Shown here in pieces: positions 26,181 through 35,168 of a DNA stretch of 64,000 bases (position 1 is the stretch's first letter; each line of letters starts with the position of its first letter). Source of the DNA: Pelagibacterium lentulum (GTDB lineage Bacteria > Pseudomonadota > Alphaproteobacteria > Rhizobiales > Devosiaceae); contig NZ_RZMW01000007.1 in the NCBI RefSeq assembly GCF_003992625.1, positions 29,871-93,870 of the forward strand, given 5' to 3'. Under the pieces are notes generated by a model. The model ran no database searches. It was not told the origin of the DNA and saw nothing but the letters and a program-made list of their open reading frames with translations. The position numbers and the translations under genes were made by a program.

Positions 26181-26933
26181 ATGAGCGATGTTGACGGCCA
26201 CGACTTGGCTGGACTTCTTAAATACGTTGTTTCCGTTGCCATATTCGCTGTGGTCGCGATCAGTGCCTATTATCTGATTGTGGGCCAGTTCAGCTTTTCC
26301 GCCTTCGCCCGCGAGTATGGTGAACTCAATGCCCGCATTGCCGAGCATCCCTGGCGGGCGGGTGCGGTGGGTATCGGAATATATACATCGCTGGTTGTGC
26401 TGCTGTTGCCGGGCGCACCTTTTTTCGCCATTGCGTTCGGGCTGGTCTATGGCTGGCTGTCGGCCTCGATTGTGGTCCTTATGGGGACCGGTATCGGTGT
26501 TGCCGCTCTTTATGGGGCGGTGATCTGGCTCTTGCCCGAGCATATTAGCGGGCGTGCGGGGACCGCGCTTGAGAAAATGGCCAAGGGCCTTGAGCGCAAC
26601 ACGATGATCTACCTTCTTTTTCTCCGTATGATGCCACCGGTGCCCTTCACGCTGCTCAATGTTGCCGCGCCTGCGCTCAAAGTGCCGTTCTGGATGCAGC
26701 AGGGCACGACGCTTGTAGGCATGGCGCCACGGATTGCCGTTTATGCTTTTGCGGGGGAAAGTCTCCGGGCGGTTATCGACCAGCGGATTGCGGCCTGCCA
26801 GGGTATTCCCGATTGCAGTCTCGACCTGTCGGTCGATGAATTTCTCACCGATGACATCGTGCTTGCTCTCGTATTGTTGGCTATTGTGTCGCTCGCACCG
26901 CTGATTATCAGGCGCTGGATGAGGGCGGGGTAG
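26181..26933 (+). CDS. TVP38/TMEM64-family (DedA-like) membrane protein
   Basis: A 250-residue inner-membrane protein with the SNARE-associated (VTT) domain: 'LVVLLLPGAPFFAIAFGLVYGWLSASIVVLMGTGIGVAALYGAVIWLLPE' holds the re-entrant loop region and 'FLRMMPPVPFTLLNVAAPALKVPFWMQQGTTLVGMAP' the second half. Family members act as lipid scramblases or in envelope homeostasis, and are often found near metal-resistance genes. ATG 26181 begins the domain. It is divergent from arsR and shares the dyad between them. Its last 26 bases overlap the end of the convergent DUF6665 gene. Confidence 0.85.
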   Translation: MSDVDGHDLAGLLKYVVSVAIFAVVAISAYYLIVGQFSFSAFAREYGELNARIAEHPWRAGAVGIGIYTSLVVLLLPGAPFFAIAFGLVYGWLSASIVVLMGTGIGVAALYGAVIWLLPEHISGRAGTALEKMAKGLERNTMIYLLFLRMMPPVPFTLLNVAAPALKVPFWMQQGTTLVGMAPRIAVYAFAGESLRAVIDQRIAACQGIPDCSLDLSVDEFLTDDIVLALVLLAIVSLAPLIIRRWMRAG

Positions 26934-27312
26934 GTTTCTTCTCTGTGGCGCCCAGCCCATTGAGCACTTCGCGCGTGATGCCGAACGCGGAAATCACGTC
27001 CTGATGGCGCCTGAAGCCGATGAGTTCGCGCTGCACGAAGTAAGCCCAGACCGCTTTTCGCGCTTCAGCGAGTTCATCGGCCTTGTTATCCGGATCGGCG
27101 GCGCGCAGGGCATCCATGGTTTTGGCGACGCGCTGCTCAGCGGCGTTGAGCGAAGAGGCGCGCTCGCCCATGATCTCATGCTCGAGAACAGCATGACCGC
27201 CTTCCAGAGCGTTTCCAGAAAAAGTGGACCCCACTTTTTCGGTTCGGGAAGGCGATCTGCCTACCGAACGATTGACGGCCTTGATCAGATCGAGGCTGTC
27301 ACGCAGGGACAT
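26908..27312 (-). CDS. DUF6665-family protein with a repeat-derived insert
   Basis: A 134-residue protein. Residues from about 38 on, 'GHAVLEHEIMGERASSLNAAEQRVAKTMDALRAADPDN...RKAVWAYFVQRELIGFRRHQDVISAFGITREVLNGLG', resemble the small DUF6665 family of alphaproteobacteria, whose members run about 110 residues. Residues about 19-37 are encoded by the palindromic repeat at 27206-27256, which contributes 'RTEKVGSTFSGNAL' in frame. It lies just downstream of bolA on the same strand. Function unknown. Confidence 0.7.
   Translation of the reverse strand: MSLRDSLDLIKAVNRSVGRSPSRTEKVGSTFSGNALEGGHAVLEHEIMGERASSLNAAEQRVAKTMDALRAADPDNKADELAEARKAVWAYFVQRELIGFRRHQDVISAFGITREVLNGLGATEKKPTPPSSSA
27206..27256. 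repeat. Palindromic repeat copy inside the DUF6665 gene
   Basis: AAAAAGTGG (27219-27227) and CCACTTTTT (27231-27239) form a perfect 9-bp stem around ACC. AGAGCGTTTCCAG precedes it and CGGTTCGGGAAGGCG follows, which matches the layout of the element at 4664-4754 (AGAGCGTGTTCAG, GTGG-ATA-CCAC, CGGCTCGGAAGCGCG). This copy is coding and keeps the reading frame open. Confidence 0.65.
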
Positions 27313-27329
27313 CGCCGCTCGCCCTGGTG

Positions 27330-27563
27330 CTAATCCGGCACACTGGTCGTCAAGGCCAGTGCGTGCAACTCGCCACCCATATTGCCCTTGAGCGCAGCAT
27401 AGACGAGCTGATGCTGCTGGACCCGCGATTTGCCGCGAAATTCTTCGGAAACAACGGTTGCGGCGTAGTGATCGCCGTCCCCGGCCAGATCGCGGATGTC
27501 AACCTTGGCATCGGGTAGGGCCTGTTTGATAAGGCTCTCGATTTCGGCTGCATCCATTGGCAT
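27330..27563 (-). CDS. bolA: BolA-family protein
   Basis: A 77-residue BolA-like protein: 'EIESLIKQALPDAKVDIRDLAGDGDHYAATVVSEEFRGKSRVQQHQLVYAALKGNMGGELHALALTT'. The conserved 'H-Y-A' and 'R-V-x-x-H-Q-x-V-Y' segments fit the BolA class II fold that pairs with monothiol glutaredoxins to bind a [2Fe-2S] cluster. GGAG precedes the ATG. It follows purL by 24 nt on the same strand, the usual alphaproteobacterial order. Confidence 0.93.
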   Translation of the reverse strand: MPMDAAEIESLIKQALPDAKVDIRDLAGDGDHYAATVVSEEFRGKSRVQQHQLVYAALKGNMGGELHALALTTSVPD

Positions 27564-27587
27564 GTGAGGCTCCAGATTTGGTTGGGA

Positions 27588-29798
27588 TCAGTTTATTGTA
27601 GCGCCCATGAAAGCCGGGAACCAGCCCTCGTAAGCGTCTCTCAACTCTTTGATCGATATGGGATCGGTGGTTCCAAGCTTCAAGCCATCCCCGCCGGTTG
27701 TGCCGATGCGGATCGCGGAAACCGGCGCATTGGCAAGGACGGCTTCGACTTCGCTTGCAGGCAGGGTAACGAGATAGCGGCCCTGATCTTCCCCAAAGAA
27801 GGCCGCAATGGCTTCTGAGGGCGGGGTGCCTATAACGGCGCCGATATTGCCCTTGATCGCCATTTCAGCCAGTCCCAGCGCCAGCCCGCCATCGGACAGG
27901 TCGTGCACCGACGTTACCTGCCCGCCGCGAATGAGCGAAAGAACGAAATGGCCAACGGTCTTTTCGTGGTCGAGATCGACATGGGGTGCCGTGCCTTCAC
28001 GCCGACCGATGACGTCGCGCAGGTAAGCTGATTGCCCCAGATGAGTACCCCAGCCATCGGGTGCGCCGACCAGCACAATCGCCTCACCATCAGCAACAAA
28101 ACGATTGCGGGCCATCTTGGCGTAATCGGGGATCAGCCCCACACCGGCGATGGTTGGCGTGGGCAGAATGCCGCGGCCGTTGGTTTCATTGTAGAGCGAC
28201 ACATTGCCCGAAACGATCGGGAAATCGAGCGCCGAACAGGCTTCGCCGATGCCTTTGATGGCAAAAACAATCTGCCCCATGATTTCAGGGCGCTCGGGGT
28301 TGCCGAAATTGAGGTTGTCGGTTGCGGCAAGCGGTTCGGCGCCTGTCGCGATAAGGTTGCGCCAGCATTCCGCGACGGCCTGCTTGCCGCCCTCGAAGGG
28401 ATCGGCTTCGCAATAGCGCGGGTTCACGTCGGATGAGAAGGCCAGCGCCTTGGTGGGGTGGCCCTCGACCCGCACGACACCGGAATCGCCGCCCGGGGTT
28501 TGCAGAGAGTTGCCCTGGATGAGCGTATCGTATTGCTCATAAACCCAGCGGCGCGACGAGTTATTGGCCGAACCAAGCAGCGCGAGCAGGGCCGCTGCGA
28601 TGTCCTTTGGTTCAAGCGCGGTCTGATCGAGCGGCGCCGGAATGGTGGGTTCCACCCATGGGCGATCATATTCGGGGGCTTCGTCGCCCAGTTCCTTGAT
28701 GGGAAGGTTGGCCACTTCCTCTCCCTGGAACAGAACACGGAAGCGCAGATCGTCCGTGGTCTTGCCGACAGTGGCGAAATCGAGTTCCCATTTCTCAAAG
28801 ACTGCGCGGGCCTGCGCCTCCTTTTCGGGATGCAGGACCATGAGCATCCGCTCCTGGGACTCAGACAGCATCATTTCATAGGGAGTCATGCGCTCTTCGC
28901 GGACCGGCACGGCATCGAGGTTGAGTTCGATGCCGAGATCGCCCTTTGCGCCCATTTCGACCGCCGAGCAGGTCAGCCCGGCAGCGCCCATGTCCTGAAT
29001 GGCGATCACGGCGCCAGTGGCCATGAGTTCAAGGCAGGCTTCGAGCAGGCGCTTTTCGGTGAAGGGGTCGCCGACCTGAACGGTGGGCCGCTTTTCTTCA
29101 ATATCGTCGCCGAATTCGGCAGATGCCATTGTCGCGCCGCCCACGCCATCACGGCCTGTTTTCGCGCCGAGATAGACGACCGGCAGTCCGACGCCCTTGG
29201 CTTCGGACAGGAAAATCTTGTCGGTATCGGCGAGACCGGCGGCAAAGGCGTTGACCAGAATATTGCCATTGTAACGGGCGTCAAATTGCACTTCGCCGCC
29301 AACGGTGGGCACGCCAAAGGAATTGCCATAACCGCCAACACCGGCAACGACGCCGGAAACCAGATGTCTGGTTTTCTCGTGATCGGGTTCACCAAAGCGC
29401 AGGGCATTCATCGCAGCGATGGGCCGGGCGCCCATGGTGAAAACATCACGCAGGATGCCGCCAACGCCAGTCGCTGCGCCCTGATAGGGCTCAATGAACG
29501 AGGGGTGATTGTGGCTTTCCATCTTGAAGACGACAGCCTGGCCATCGCCAATGTCAACGACACCGGCATTTTCGCCCGGACCCTGAATGACGCGCGGTCC
29601 CTTGGTGGGCAGCGTGCGAAGCCATTTTTTCGAGCTTTTATACGAACAGTGCTCGTTCCACATGGCCGAGAAAATACCCAGTTCCGTATATGTCGGCTCG
29701 CGCCCGATCAGATCGAGGATTTTCTGGTATTCGTCGGGCTTCAGGCCGTGGCTGGCGACGAGTTCGGGGGTGATTTCGATGTCGTTGCGAAGGGTCAT
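27588..29798 (-). CDS. purL: Phosphoribosylformylglycinamidine synthase subunit II
   Basis: The 736-residue small-form PurL converts FGAR to FGAM in purine synthesis, with ammonia supplied by PurQ and assembly through PurS. '[22 protein letters not shown]' holds the catalytic His region, '[30 protein letters not shown]' the phosphate-binding loop, and '[25 protein letters not shown]' the central motif. The length is that of the three-subunit PurSQL system. Order on the - strand is purQ-purL-bolA; purQ ends 30 nt upstream. Confidence 0.98.
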   Translation of the reverse strand: MTLRNDIEITPELVASHGLKPDEYQKILDLIGREPTYTELGIFSAMWNEHCSYKSSKKWLRTLPTKGPRVIQGPGENAGVVDIGDGQAVVFKMESHNHPSFIEPYQGAATGVGGILRDVFTMGARPIAAMNALRFGEPDHEKTRHLVSGVVAGVGGYGNSFGVPTVGGEVQFDARYNGNILVNAFAAGLADTDKIFLSEAKGVGLPVVYLGAKTGRDGVGGATMASAEFGDDIEEKRPTVQVGDPFTEKRLLEACLELMATGAVIAIQDMGAAGLTCSAVEMGAKGDLGIELNLDAVPVREERMTPYEMMLSESQERMLMVLHPEKEAQARAVFEKWELDFATVGKTTDDLRFRVLFQGEEVANLPIKELGDEAPEYDRPWVEPTIPAPLDQTALEPKDIAAALLALLGSANNSSRRWVYEQYDTLIQGNSLQTPGGDSGVVRVEGHPTKALAFSSDVNPRYCEADPFEGGKQAVAECWRNLIATGAEPLAATDNLNFGNPERPEIMGQIVFAIKGIGEACSALDFPIVSGNVSLYNETNGRGILPTPTIAGVGLIPDYAKMARNRFVADGEAIVLVGAPDGWGTHLGQSAYLRDVIGRREGTAPHVDLDHEKTVGHFVLSLIRGGQVTSVHDLSDGGLALGLAEMAIKGNIGAVIGTPPSEAIAAFFGEDQGRYLVTLPASEVEAVLANAPVSAIRIGTTGGDGLKLGTTDPISIKELRDAYEGWFPAFMGATIN

Positions 29799-29828
29799 GG
29801 AGCGGAGCCTGCCAGTTCTGCGGGTCGG

Positions 29829-30488
29829 TCAGGCCAGAAGGCCAGCGAAGATGCCGCGGCCATCGGTGCCGCCGTGCTCGGGTTCGATCAGGTTTTCCGG
29901 GTGGGGCATCATGCCCAGCACGTTGCCCCTGGCATTGGTGATGCCGGCAATGTTGTTGATCGAGCCGTTGGGATTGGTCTCAGGGGTATAGCGAAAGATG
30001 ACCTGTCCGTTACCTTCAATCGATGCGAGTGTCTCGGTATCGGTGAAGAAATTTCCGTCGTGGTGGGCCACCGGGCAGCGGATCACCTGACCATCCGAAT
30101 ACTGGTTGGAGAAGGGGGTATTGGCGTTTGCGATTTCCAGCTCGACTTCGCGGCAGACGAATTTCAGTGAAGCGTTACGCATCAGGGCGCCGGGCAGAAG
30201 GCCCGCTTCTGTGAGGATCTGAAAGCCGTTGCAGACGCCAAGCACCTTGACGCCCTTATCGGCACGCTCGCGAATGATGTCCATCATGGGGGAGCGGGCG
30301 GCGATGGCGCCGCAGCGCAAATAGTCGCCATAGGAGAAACCGCCGGGAATGACGATCAGATCGACATCGGGCAGTTCAGTCTCCTGATGCCAGACCACAG
30401 CCGGCGCCTTTCCGCCGATCTTGGTCAGCGCCGCGATCATGTCGCGGTCGCGATTGAGGCCGGGAAAGACGACAACGGCGGATTTCAT
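29829..30488 (-). CDS. purQ: Phosphoribosylformylglycinamidine synthase subunit I (glutaminase)
   Basis: A 219-residue class I glutamine amidotransferase. The nucleophile Cys is in '[17 protein letters not shown]' and the His-Glu pair in '[15 protein letters not shown]'. The N-terminus '[17 protein letters not shown]' is the standard PurQ start, so I set the ATG at 30488 rather than the longer frame. It would supply ammonia to PurL. PurS, normally directly upstream, is 2.3 kb away behind two unrelated genes. Confidence 0.96.
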   Translation of the reverse strand: MKSAVVVFPGLNRDRDMIAALTKIGGKAPAVVWHQETELPDVDLIVIPGGFSYGDYLRCGAIAARSPMMDIIRERADKGVKVLGVCNGFQILTEAGLLPGALMRNASLKFVCREVELEIANANTPFSNQYSDGQVIRCPVAHHDGNFFTDTETLASIEGNGQVIFRYTPETNPNGSINNIAGITNARGNVLGMMPHPENLIEPEHGGTDGRGIFAGLLA

Positions 30489-30675
30489 CACGCGGGTCTC
30501 GCTTATCGATTTTGGGACGGCTGCAGATGCGCGCCTTGTCGGGATTTCCGTGACAAAATGCAAGGGGATTCGGCGTAATGGGGAAAAAAATGAAACCGGG
30601 TGTCGGAGATCGGGTCGGTGGAACGTCTTCTGCATATGATAATATCGCGACTGCGCAATCACACGGAGCATTTCA

Positions 30676-31329
30676 ATGCCCCCGATCATTACTGCATTTG
30701 AACGGTCTCCCGATGGCGGCAAAGGTCTGGCGCGGGACACGCGGGTTCGCTGGGCGCTGGAAGAGGTGGGGCAAAATTACGAAGTTCGTCTTGTTTCGTT
30801 CGGTGCGATGAAGGAACCCGCGCATATGGCACTTCATCCTTTCGGGCAGATACCGACTTTTGAAGAGGGCGGCCTTGCCATTTTCGAAACAGGGGCGATC
30901 GTATTGCACATCGCGGAAAGCCGCGCGGGCCTTTTGCCGGACGATGCGAATGCGCGGGCGCGAGCTATCACATGGATGTTCGCCGCGCTGAACACGGTGG
31001 AGCCGCCAATCCTTGAGTTTGCGAATGCCAGGCTACTTGAGAATGATAAGCCTTGGTCGGCGCAACGTTTGCCTCTCGTTGCGGATCGTGTCCGCGACCG
31101 TCTGACCCAGCTTTCCCGCCGTCTTGGCAAGTCCGACTGGCTCGATGGCACGTTCAGCGCGGGTGACCTGATGATGGTATCGGTGCTGCTCAGATTGAAG
31201 CCGTCGGGCATGCTGGACGAATATCGGAACCTCTCCGCCTATGTTGCGCGCGGCGAAGCGCGGCCCGCTTACAAACGGGCCTTCGACGCCCAACTGGCGG
31301 TCAATACCGGCCAACTGCCTAGGCGCTGA
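30676..31329 (+). CDS. Glutathione S-transferase
   Basis: A 217-residue protein with an N-terminal thioredoxin-fold domain ('[62 protein letters not shown]') and an alpha-helical C-terminal domain. The cis-Pro is in 'GQIPTF' and the glutathione-gamma-Glu contact in 'FETGAI'. Cytosolic GST of the Theta/YfcG-like sort. It is divergent from purQ and set, with the acyltransferase gene, between purS and purQ. Confidence 0.88.
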   Translation: MPPIITAFERSPDGGKGLARDTRVRWALEEVGQNYEVRLVSFGAMKEPAHMALHPFGQIPTFEEGGLAIFETGAIVLHIAESRAGLLPDDANARARAITWMFAALNTVEPPILEFANARLLENDKPWSAQRLPLVADRVRDRLTQLSRRLGKSDWLDGTFSAGDLMMVSVLLRLKPSGMLDEYRNLSAYVARGEARPAYKRAFDAQLAVNTGQLPRR

Positions 31330-31343
31330 TAGCGTCGAAGCGG

Positions 31344-32435
31344 CTATTCGGCTGGCGCTTGAACGGGCTTTTCCGCCGGCGTCCATCGGCTGCCAGGCGC
31401 ACCAGGAACAACAGCCCAGGCCGGGCGCTCGAAGAGGAAGCGGCCAAAGCCGATCTTGCCGATGATCCAGTAAACGACTGCCGGGCCGGCTATGGCGACG
31501 AAAAGGACCAGAAGGCTGGCTAGCCCTGCATCGATATTGGGCACGACTGCCAGCAGCAGCGTCCGGAAAATGCCCATTGGAATGACGAAGCTGAGATAGA
31601 TCACGATAGAATGAGCGCCGACCCAGCGGAGCCAGCCAAAAGCGCGGGCGTTTCCGATTAGCGCCGCTATTGCGCAGACCGCCATTGCGCCTGCGATGGC
31701 AAGAGCGAAAGTTGCGCCGGGAATATGCGCAATGCCGGTGACGATGTGGCCATAGGCAACGATATGTCCGGGGGCAAAGACGAGGGCTGCATTGAGGAGG
31801 GCCCAAAGCATTAATGCGCCCGCAGCGATCATCGGACGGGCTTGAACCTTGTCGGCAAAGGAGAAGATATATGGTGCCAGTGCGTACCCGGCATAGAAAT
31901 AGACGAAATAGCTGGCTGTATAATTGAGAATCGAGATTGGCGTGTGTATCGGCGCGATGGAGCATAGCGCTGCTACGATCAACACCGCCCAGTGGGGCAA
32001 TCGTGCCTGGTAGAACAGCTTTGCCATCAGGCTGAAAACGGCCAGCGCATAGATGAACCAGAGGATCGAATAAGGCTCGTAGATTGCGCTTGCGAGCATC
32101 GCGACAGTGCCTGCCGGGTCGCGGTCGACAAGCAAATGTTTGAATCCGATCAGGATGATGGCCCAAAGAGCGTAGAAATAGATGTAATGGACGATCCGCC
32201 TGTCGGCATAGTGACGCCAGGGCCGGGCAATGACGGCGCTGAGGAAAAGACCTGAAATCAAGAAAAATTCCGGCATGCGGAAGGGCGCCGCAAAGCCGAG
32301 GACATAATGCATGAAGCCCACGCGCTCGGTGGCTTCGCCCACGCCGAAAGTGGCGTGCATCATCACAACAAGGATGATGGAAATCCCCTTGGCGATATCG
32401 ACCCAGTTATGTCGTTGTTTGGCTTGAATGCTCAT
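31344..32435 (-). CDS. Acyltransferase 3 family membrane protein
   Basis: A 363-residue integral membrane protein with about ten helices. The AT3 signature is at the N-terminus: 'RHNWVDIAKGISIILVVMMHATFG' with the catalytic-type His in MMHA, and 'PFRMPEFFLISGLFL' after it. AT3 proteins transfer acetyl, succinyl or fatty-acyl groups onto surface sugars. GGGGA precedes the chosen ATG (32435); an ATG five codons upstream is possible. It converges with the GST gene. The two break the usual purS-purQ adjacency. Confidence 0.87.
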   Translation of the reverse strand: MSIQAKQRHNWVDIAKGISIILVVMMHATFGVGEATERVGFMHYVLGFAAPFRMPEFFLISGLFLSAVIARPWRHYADRRIVHYIYFYALWAIILIGFKHLLVDRDPAGTVAMLASAIYEPYSILWFIYALAVFSLMAKLFYQARLPHWAVLIVAALCSIAPIHTPISILNYTASYFVYFYAGYALAPYIFSFADKVQARPMIAAGALMLWALLNAALVFAPGHIVAYGHIVTGIAHIPGATFALAIAGAMAVCAIAALIGNARAFGWLRWVGAHSIVIYLSFVIPMGIFRTLLLAVVPNIDAGLASLLVLFVAIAGPAVVYWIIGKIGFGRFLFERPAWAVVPGAPGSRWTPAEKPVQAPAE

Positions 32436-32541
32436 CTTGCGTCCCCACACGCTCGTGCCGGTTTGGCGGCGAGACTAGCGCGCAAAAGACCAAAGGATTG
32501 CTTTACAAAATGACCAGATTTCCGGGCTGGTTAAGAGAATG

Positions 32542-32570
32542 AAAAAAGCCGGGCTAAAAAGCCCGGCTTT
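32542..32570. terminator. Terminator after the 27-residue peptide gene
   Basis: AAAGCCGGGC (32545-32554) pairs with GCCCGGCTTT (32561-32570), loop TAAAAA. The A-run at 32542-32547 gives a T-run on the - strand, where the small gene and purS end. Confidence 0.88.
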
Positions 32571-32600
32571 CTAGGCGCTTTCGCCCGAATTTCCGTCTGC

Positions 32601-32684
32601 TCAGACGGGCACGGTGCCATAGGCGGCAACCATGATGCCCAGAGCAACGAAGAACATGGCAGAAAGGGTCACTGTTTTAAGCAT
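32601..32684 (-). CDS. 27-residue hydrophobic peptide
   Basis: A 28-codon frame (ATG complement of 32682-32684, TGA complement of 32601-32603) encodes a 27-residue peptide that is one predicted membrane helix: TLSAMFFVALGIMVAAYG with a short basic start (MLK) and TVPV end. AGGAG lies about 8 nt upstream and a strong terminator starts 31 nt downstream, so it looks like a genuine last gene of the purC-purS transcript or a unit of its own. Function unknown. Confidence 0.6.
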   Translation of the reverse strand: MLKTVTLSAMFFVALGIMVAAYGTVPV

Positions 32685-32742
32685 AGGTCAGGACTCCTGG
32701 CGCGCTGCTTTAATGCACGGCCTTTGATTTAACATTGAGAGG

Positions 32743-32985
32743 TTAACCGATGATCTCGATTGCGAAGTTTTCGATCACCGTGTTGGCGAGCAGCTTTTCG
32801 CACATGGCCTCGATCTGGGCTTTGGCCTCATCGGCATCTGCGGTTTGCAGTTCCAGATCGAAAACCTTGCCCTGGCGAACGGATTGAACGCCGTCAAAGC
32901 CCTGACTGTGCAATGAACCTTCGATGGCCTGACCTTGAGGGTCGAGTACACCATTTTTCAGGGTGACGATGACGCGGGCTTTCAT
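32743..32985 (-). CDS. purS: Phosphoribosylformylglycinamidine synthase subunit PurS
   Basis: The 80-residue PurS bridges PurL and PurQ in the FGAM synthase complex. 'MKARVIVTLKNGVLDPQGQAIEGSLHSQGFDGVQSVRQGKVFDLEL' is the family pattern. The start is set at MKARV (32985), with GGAAC upstream, not at the longer frame. It follows purC by 44 nt. Confidence 0.95.
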   Translation of the reverse strand: MKARVIVTLKNGVLDPQGQAIEGSLHSQGFDGVQSVRQGKVFDLELQTADADEAKAQIEAMCEKLLANTVIENFAIEIIG

Positions 32986-33029
32986 ATTTTTGGTTCCGTT
33001 CACGGTTTTTCAGGCAGTTGGCGGAAAAG

Positions 33030-33794
33030 CTATTGTACCAGACGAGGGCCGGTGGTCAGGGCGTTTTCGGCCTCGACCAGGATACCGAGGCGCTGGGCGA
33101 CTTCGCGATAAGCATCGACGAGGCCACCGAGATCCTCGCGGAACCGGTCCTTGTCCAATTTGTTGCGGGTCTTGACGTCCCACAGGCGGCAATTGTCCGG
33201 AGAAATCTCATCAGCCAGAACGATTCTCATCATGTCGCCTTCAAAGAGGCGGCCACATTCGATCTTGAAGTCCACGAGCTGGATGCCGACACCCATAAAA
33301 AGCCCGGTGAGGAAATCGTTGACGCGCACAGCAAGCGCCATGATGTCATCGAGCTCCTGGGGCGTGGCCCAGCCAAAGGCCGTGATGTGCTCTTCCGATA
33401 CCATCGGATCGTTAAGCGCATCGTCCTTATAGTAAAATTCGATAATCGAACGCGGAAGCTGTGTGCCGGATTCAAGACCGAGACGCTTGCAAAGCGAACC
33501 GGCCGCGACATTGCGCACAACCACTTCGATCGGGATGATTTCAACTTCGCGGATCAATTGCTCGCGCATGTTGATGCGGCGCACGAAATGGGTCGGGATG
33601 CCCAGCGTGTTGAGCTTGGAAAAGACAAATTCCGAAATTCGGTTGTTTAGCACGCCCTTACCATCGATCACTTCGTGTTTAGCGCCGTTGCCAGCGGTCG
33701 CATCATCCTTGAAATGCTGAATAAGGGTTCCGGGTTCCGGGCCTTCGTAAAGGACCTTGGCCTTGCCTTCGTAAATCTTGCGACGACGGTTCAT
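33030..33794 (-). CDS. purC: SAICAR synthetase
   Basis: The 254-residue phosphoribosylaminoimidazole-succinocarboxamide synthase joins aspartate to CAIR with ATP. It has '[38 protein letters not shown]' with the ATP-binding Lys region and '[36 protein letters not shown]' with the metal-binding acidic residues. AGGTGAA precedes ATG 33794. It is the first gene of the purC-purS unit. Confidence 0.97.
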   Translation of the reverse strand: MNRRRKIYEGKAKVLYEGPEPGTLIQHFKDDATAGNGAKHEVIDGKGVLNNRISEFVFSKLNTLGIPTHFVRRINMREQLIREVEIIPIEVVVRNVAAGSLCKRLGLESGTQLPRSIIEFYYKDDALNDPMVSEEHITAFGWATPQELDDIMALAVRVNDFLTGLFMGVGIQLVDFKIECGRLFEGDMMRIVLADEISPDNCRLWDVKTRNKLDKDRFREDLGGLVDAYREVAQRLGILVEAENALTTGPRLVQ

Positions 33795-34034
33795 TTCACC
33801 TGTCCGTTGGTCTGCAGATATTGGACACGGGGTCCAGTGTGCGCGCACTCATGCGCTCTTTTGACCACTCTTTGCAACCCCCTTTGCGTAAAGGTGAGGG
33901 GAATGCTGCGCATTCATATAGCGATTCCCACTCTTGTTGCCAAAAAACACATGGGCAGGTGGAAAATGGGGTGGGGTGCGACCTGGTTGTCGTTGATTTG
34001 AAATGCCGAAACGCATATCTCGAATCCATCAAAT

Positions 34035-34049
34035 GCCGTATAGTACGGC
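34035..34049 (+). promoter_or_regulatory. Dyad with -10 element before the DUF1476 gene
   Basis: GCCGTA (34035-34040) and TACGGC (34044-34049) form a dyad whose centre makes the -10-like hexamer TATAGT (34039-34044), 38 nt before the start codon. No good -35 is visible. Regulatory use is a guess. Confidence 0.35.
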
Positions 34050-34081
34050 CAGTTCAGGACAAAAGGTGAGGGATAGAACTC

Positions 34082-34411
34082 ATGTCTTCGTTTGAGGAAC
34101 GCGAAAGAGCTGAAGAAGCCAAATTTGCATTTGACGCAGAGTTGCGTTTCAAGGCCGAGGCGCGGCGGAACAAGCACCTTGCCTATTGGGCTTGCGACGA
34201 GATCGGTATCGAGAGCGCCAATGACCGCGCAAATTACCTGGCGGAAGTGATTACAGCCGATCTGACAGAAGCCGGGCCTGAAGATGTCGTGGTGAAGATC
34301 AAGGCTGATTTTGAGGCGCATTCCGTCCAGATCGATGAAGCAACAATCCGTACGAAGGTTGCGGAGTTCGATGAGCTGGCCAAAAGGGAAGTTATCGACG
34401 AGGCCAAATAG
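34082..34411 (+). CDS. DUF1476 protein (F1Fo-ATPase zeta-type inhibitor family)
   Basis: A 109-residue, four-helix, highly charged protein: 'FEERERAEEAKFAFDAELRFKAEARRNKHLAYWACDEIG' at the N-terminus and 'VVVKIKADFEAHSVQIDEATIRTKVAEFDELAKREV' at the C-terminus. This is DUF1476; in Paracoccus the family includes the zeta subunit, which blocks ATP hydrolysis by the F1Fo-ATPase through its N-terminal helix. GTGAGGG precedes the ATG. It is a single-gene unit with its own terminator. Confidence 0.92.
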   Translation: MSSFEERERAEEAKFAFDAELRFKAEARRNKHLAYWACDEIGIESANDRANYLAEVITADLTEAGPEDVVVKIKADFEAHSVQIDEATIRTKVAEFDELAKREVIDEAK

Positions 34412-34436
34412 GTCCTGCCGGATATTTTGCTATCAG

Positions 34437-34464
34437 CCCCGCATCATTGGATGCGGGGTTTTTT
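34437..34464 (+). terminator. Intrinsic terminator of the DUF1476 gene
   Basis: CCCCGCATC (34437-34445) pairs with GATGCGGGG (34450-34458) around ATTG, then six T (34459-34464). Confidence 0.95.
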
Positions 34465-34469
34465 GTGGC

Positions 34470-35168
34470 CTACTCTGCTTTGGAAATTGTTGGTTGGGGC
34501 GAGCCGGACCACTCAAAATGCCAGCAATCGCCCAGCCTTATGTTCTGGATGATCGCGGGCCGGAAGACGGCGAGGCATTCGCCGCCGTCAAAGCGCACCG
34601 ATGGGTAAACCAGGCCGCTGGATTTTTGTGTGAGCAGCGTCCGGGCCAGAGCCTGCCCGTGTGGATATGCGACCGAGGGATCAGGATCGAGAAAGGGTTC
34701 ACTGGCAAAAGCGCTAGCATCATGGACGCGGGTTGAAAATCCGGCGCGCAATTCTCGATAGGCCGTCAGATTTTCAAATGTCGCTGTGGCGATGAGTTCC
34801 TGAGTCAGGTGCCAGGCGACCTCGGCTTGCGCGGTCTTTACGGCGGCCTGGCCATAGGCTGCATACCAGGCGCCGCGCTCTTCGCCGTTAAATCGGTTGC
34901 CGCCTGCACGCGTATAGCAGAATGCAGCGTTGATATAGGTCCAGCCAAAGCCATGCGCGGCTGTCACCAGTTCATCCTGCGTAATACCAAAGGGCAGGGG
35001 CAGATGCGGCGTGTGCCTTGCAGATGTCAGGGTTTCGATTTCTTCGAGAATAGACAGTTCTGTAGGGTCGTCGGCAAGCGGGGCCATTGCCGGTTCGGCG
35101 ATATAGGCGGTTGAGATCAGCCGGATGGTATCCGGTTCAGCAAAATCGCGTTGGGGTAATTGGACCAT
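34470..35168 (-). CDS. RES-domain toxin
   Basis: A 232-residue RES protein. The RES pattern is visible in 'TRAGGNRFNGEERGAWYAAYGQAAVKTAQAEVAWHL', with the conserved Arg, the Arg-x-x-x-Trp-Tyr core and following Glu. RES toxins are ADP-ribosyltransferase-fold enzymes that destroy NAD+ and stop growth until the antitoxin is restored. The start at ATG 35168 shares one base with the antitoxin's stop (TAATG), so translation is coupled. The long extension in the other frame reading is inside the antitoxin gene. Confidence 0.88.
   Translation of the reverse strand: MVQLPQRDFAEPDTIRLISTAYIAEPAMAPLADDPTELSILEEIETLTSARHTPHLPLPFGITQDELVTAAHGFGWTYINAAFCYTRAGGNRFNGEERGAWYAAYGQAAVKTAQAEVAWHLTQELIATATFENLTAYRELRAGFSTRVHDASAFASEPFLDPDPSVAYPHGQALARTLLTQKSSGLVYPSVRFDGGECLAVFRPAIIQNIRLGDCWHFEWSGSPQPTISKAE

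Noticed and set aside
28458..30170. 570-codon open frame on the + strand
   Set aside because: It is the antisense of purL and part of purQ, both unmistakable; it has no ribosome site and no family features.
31033..32166. 377-codon open frame on the - strand
   Set aside because: It is a shifted-frame shadow of the AT3 acyltransferase and overlaps the GST gene; its Cys/Arg/His-rich composition is typical of a wrong frame.
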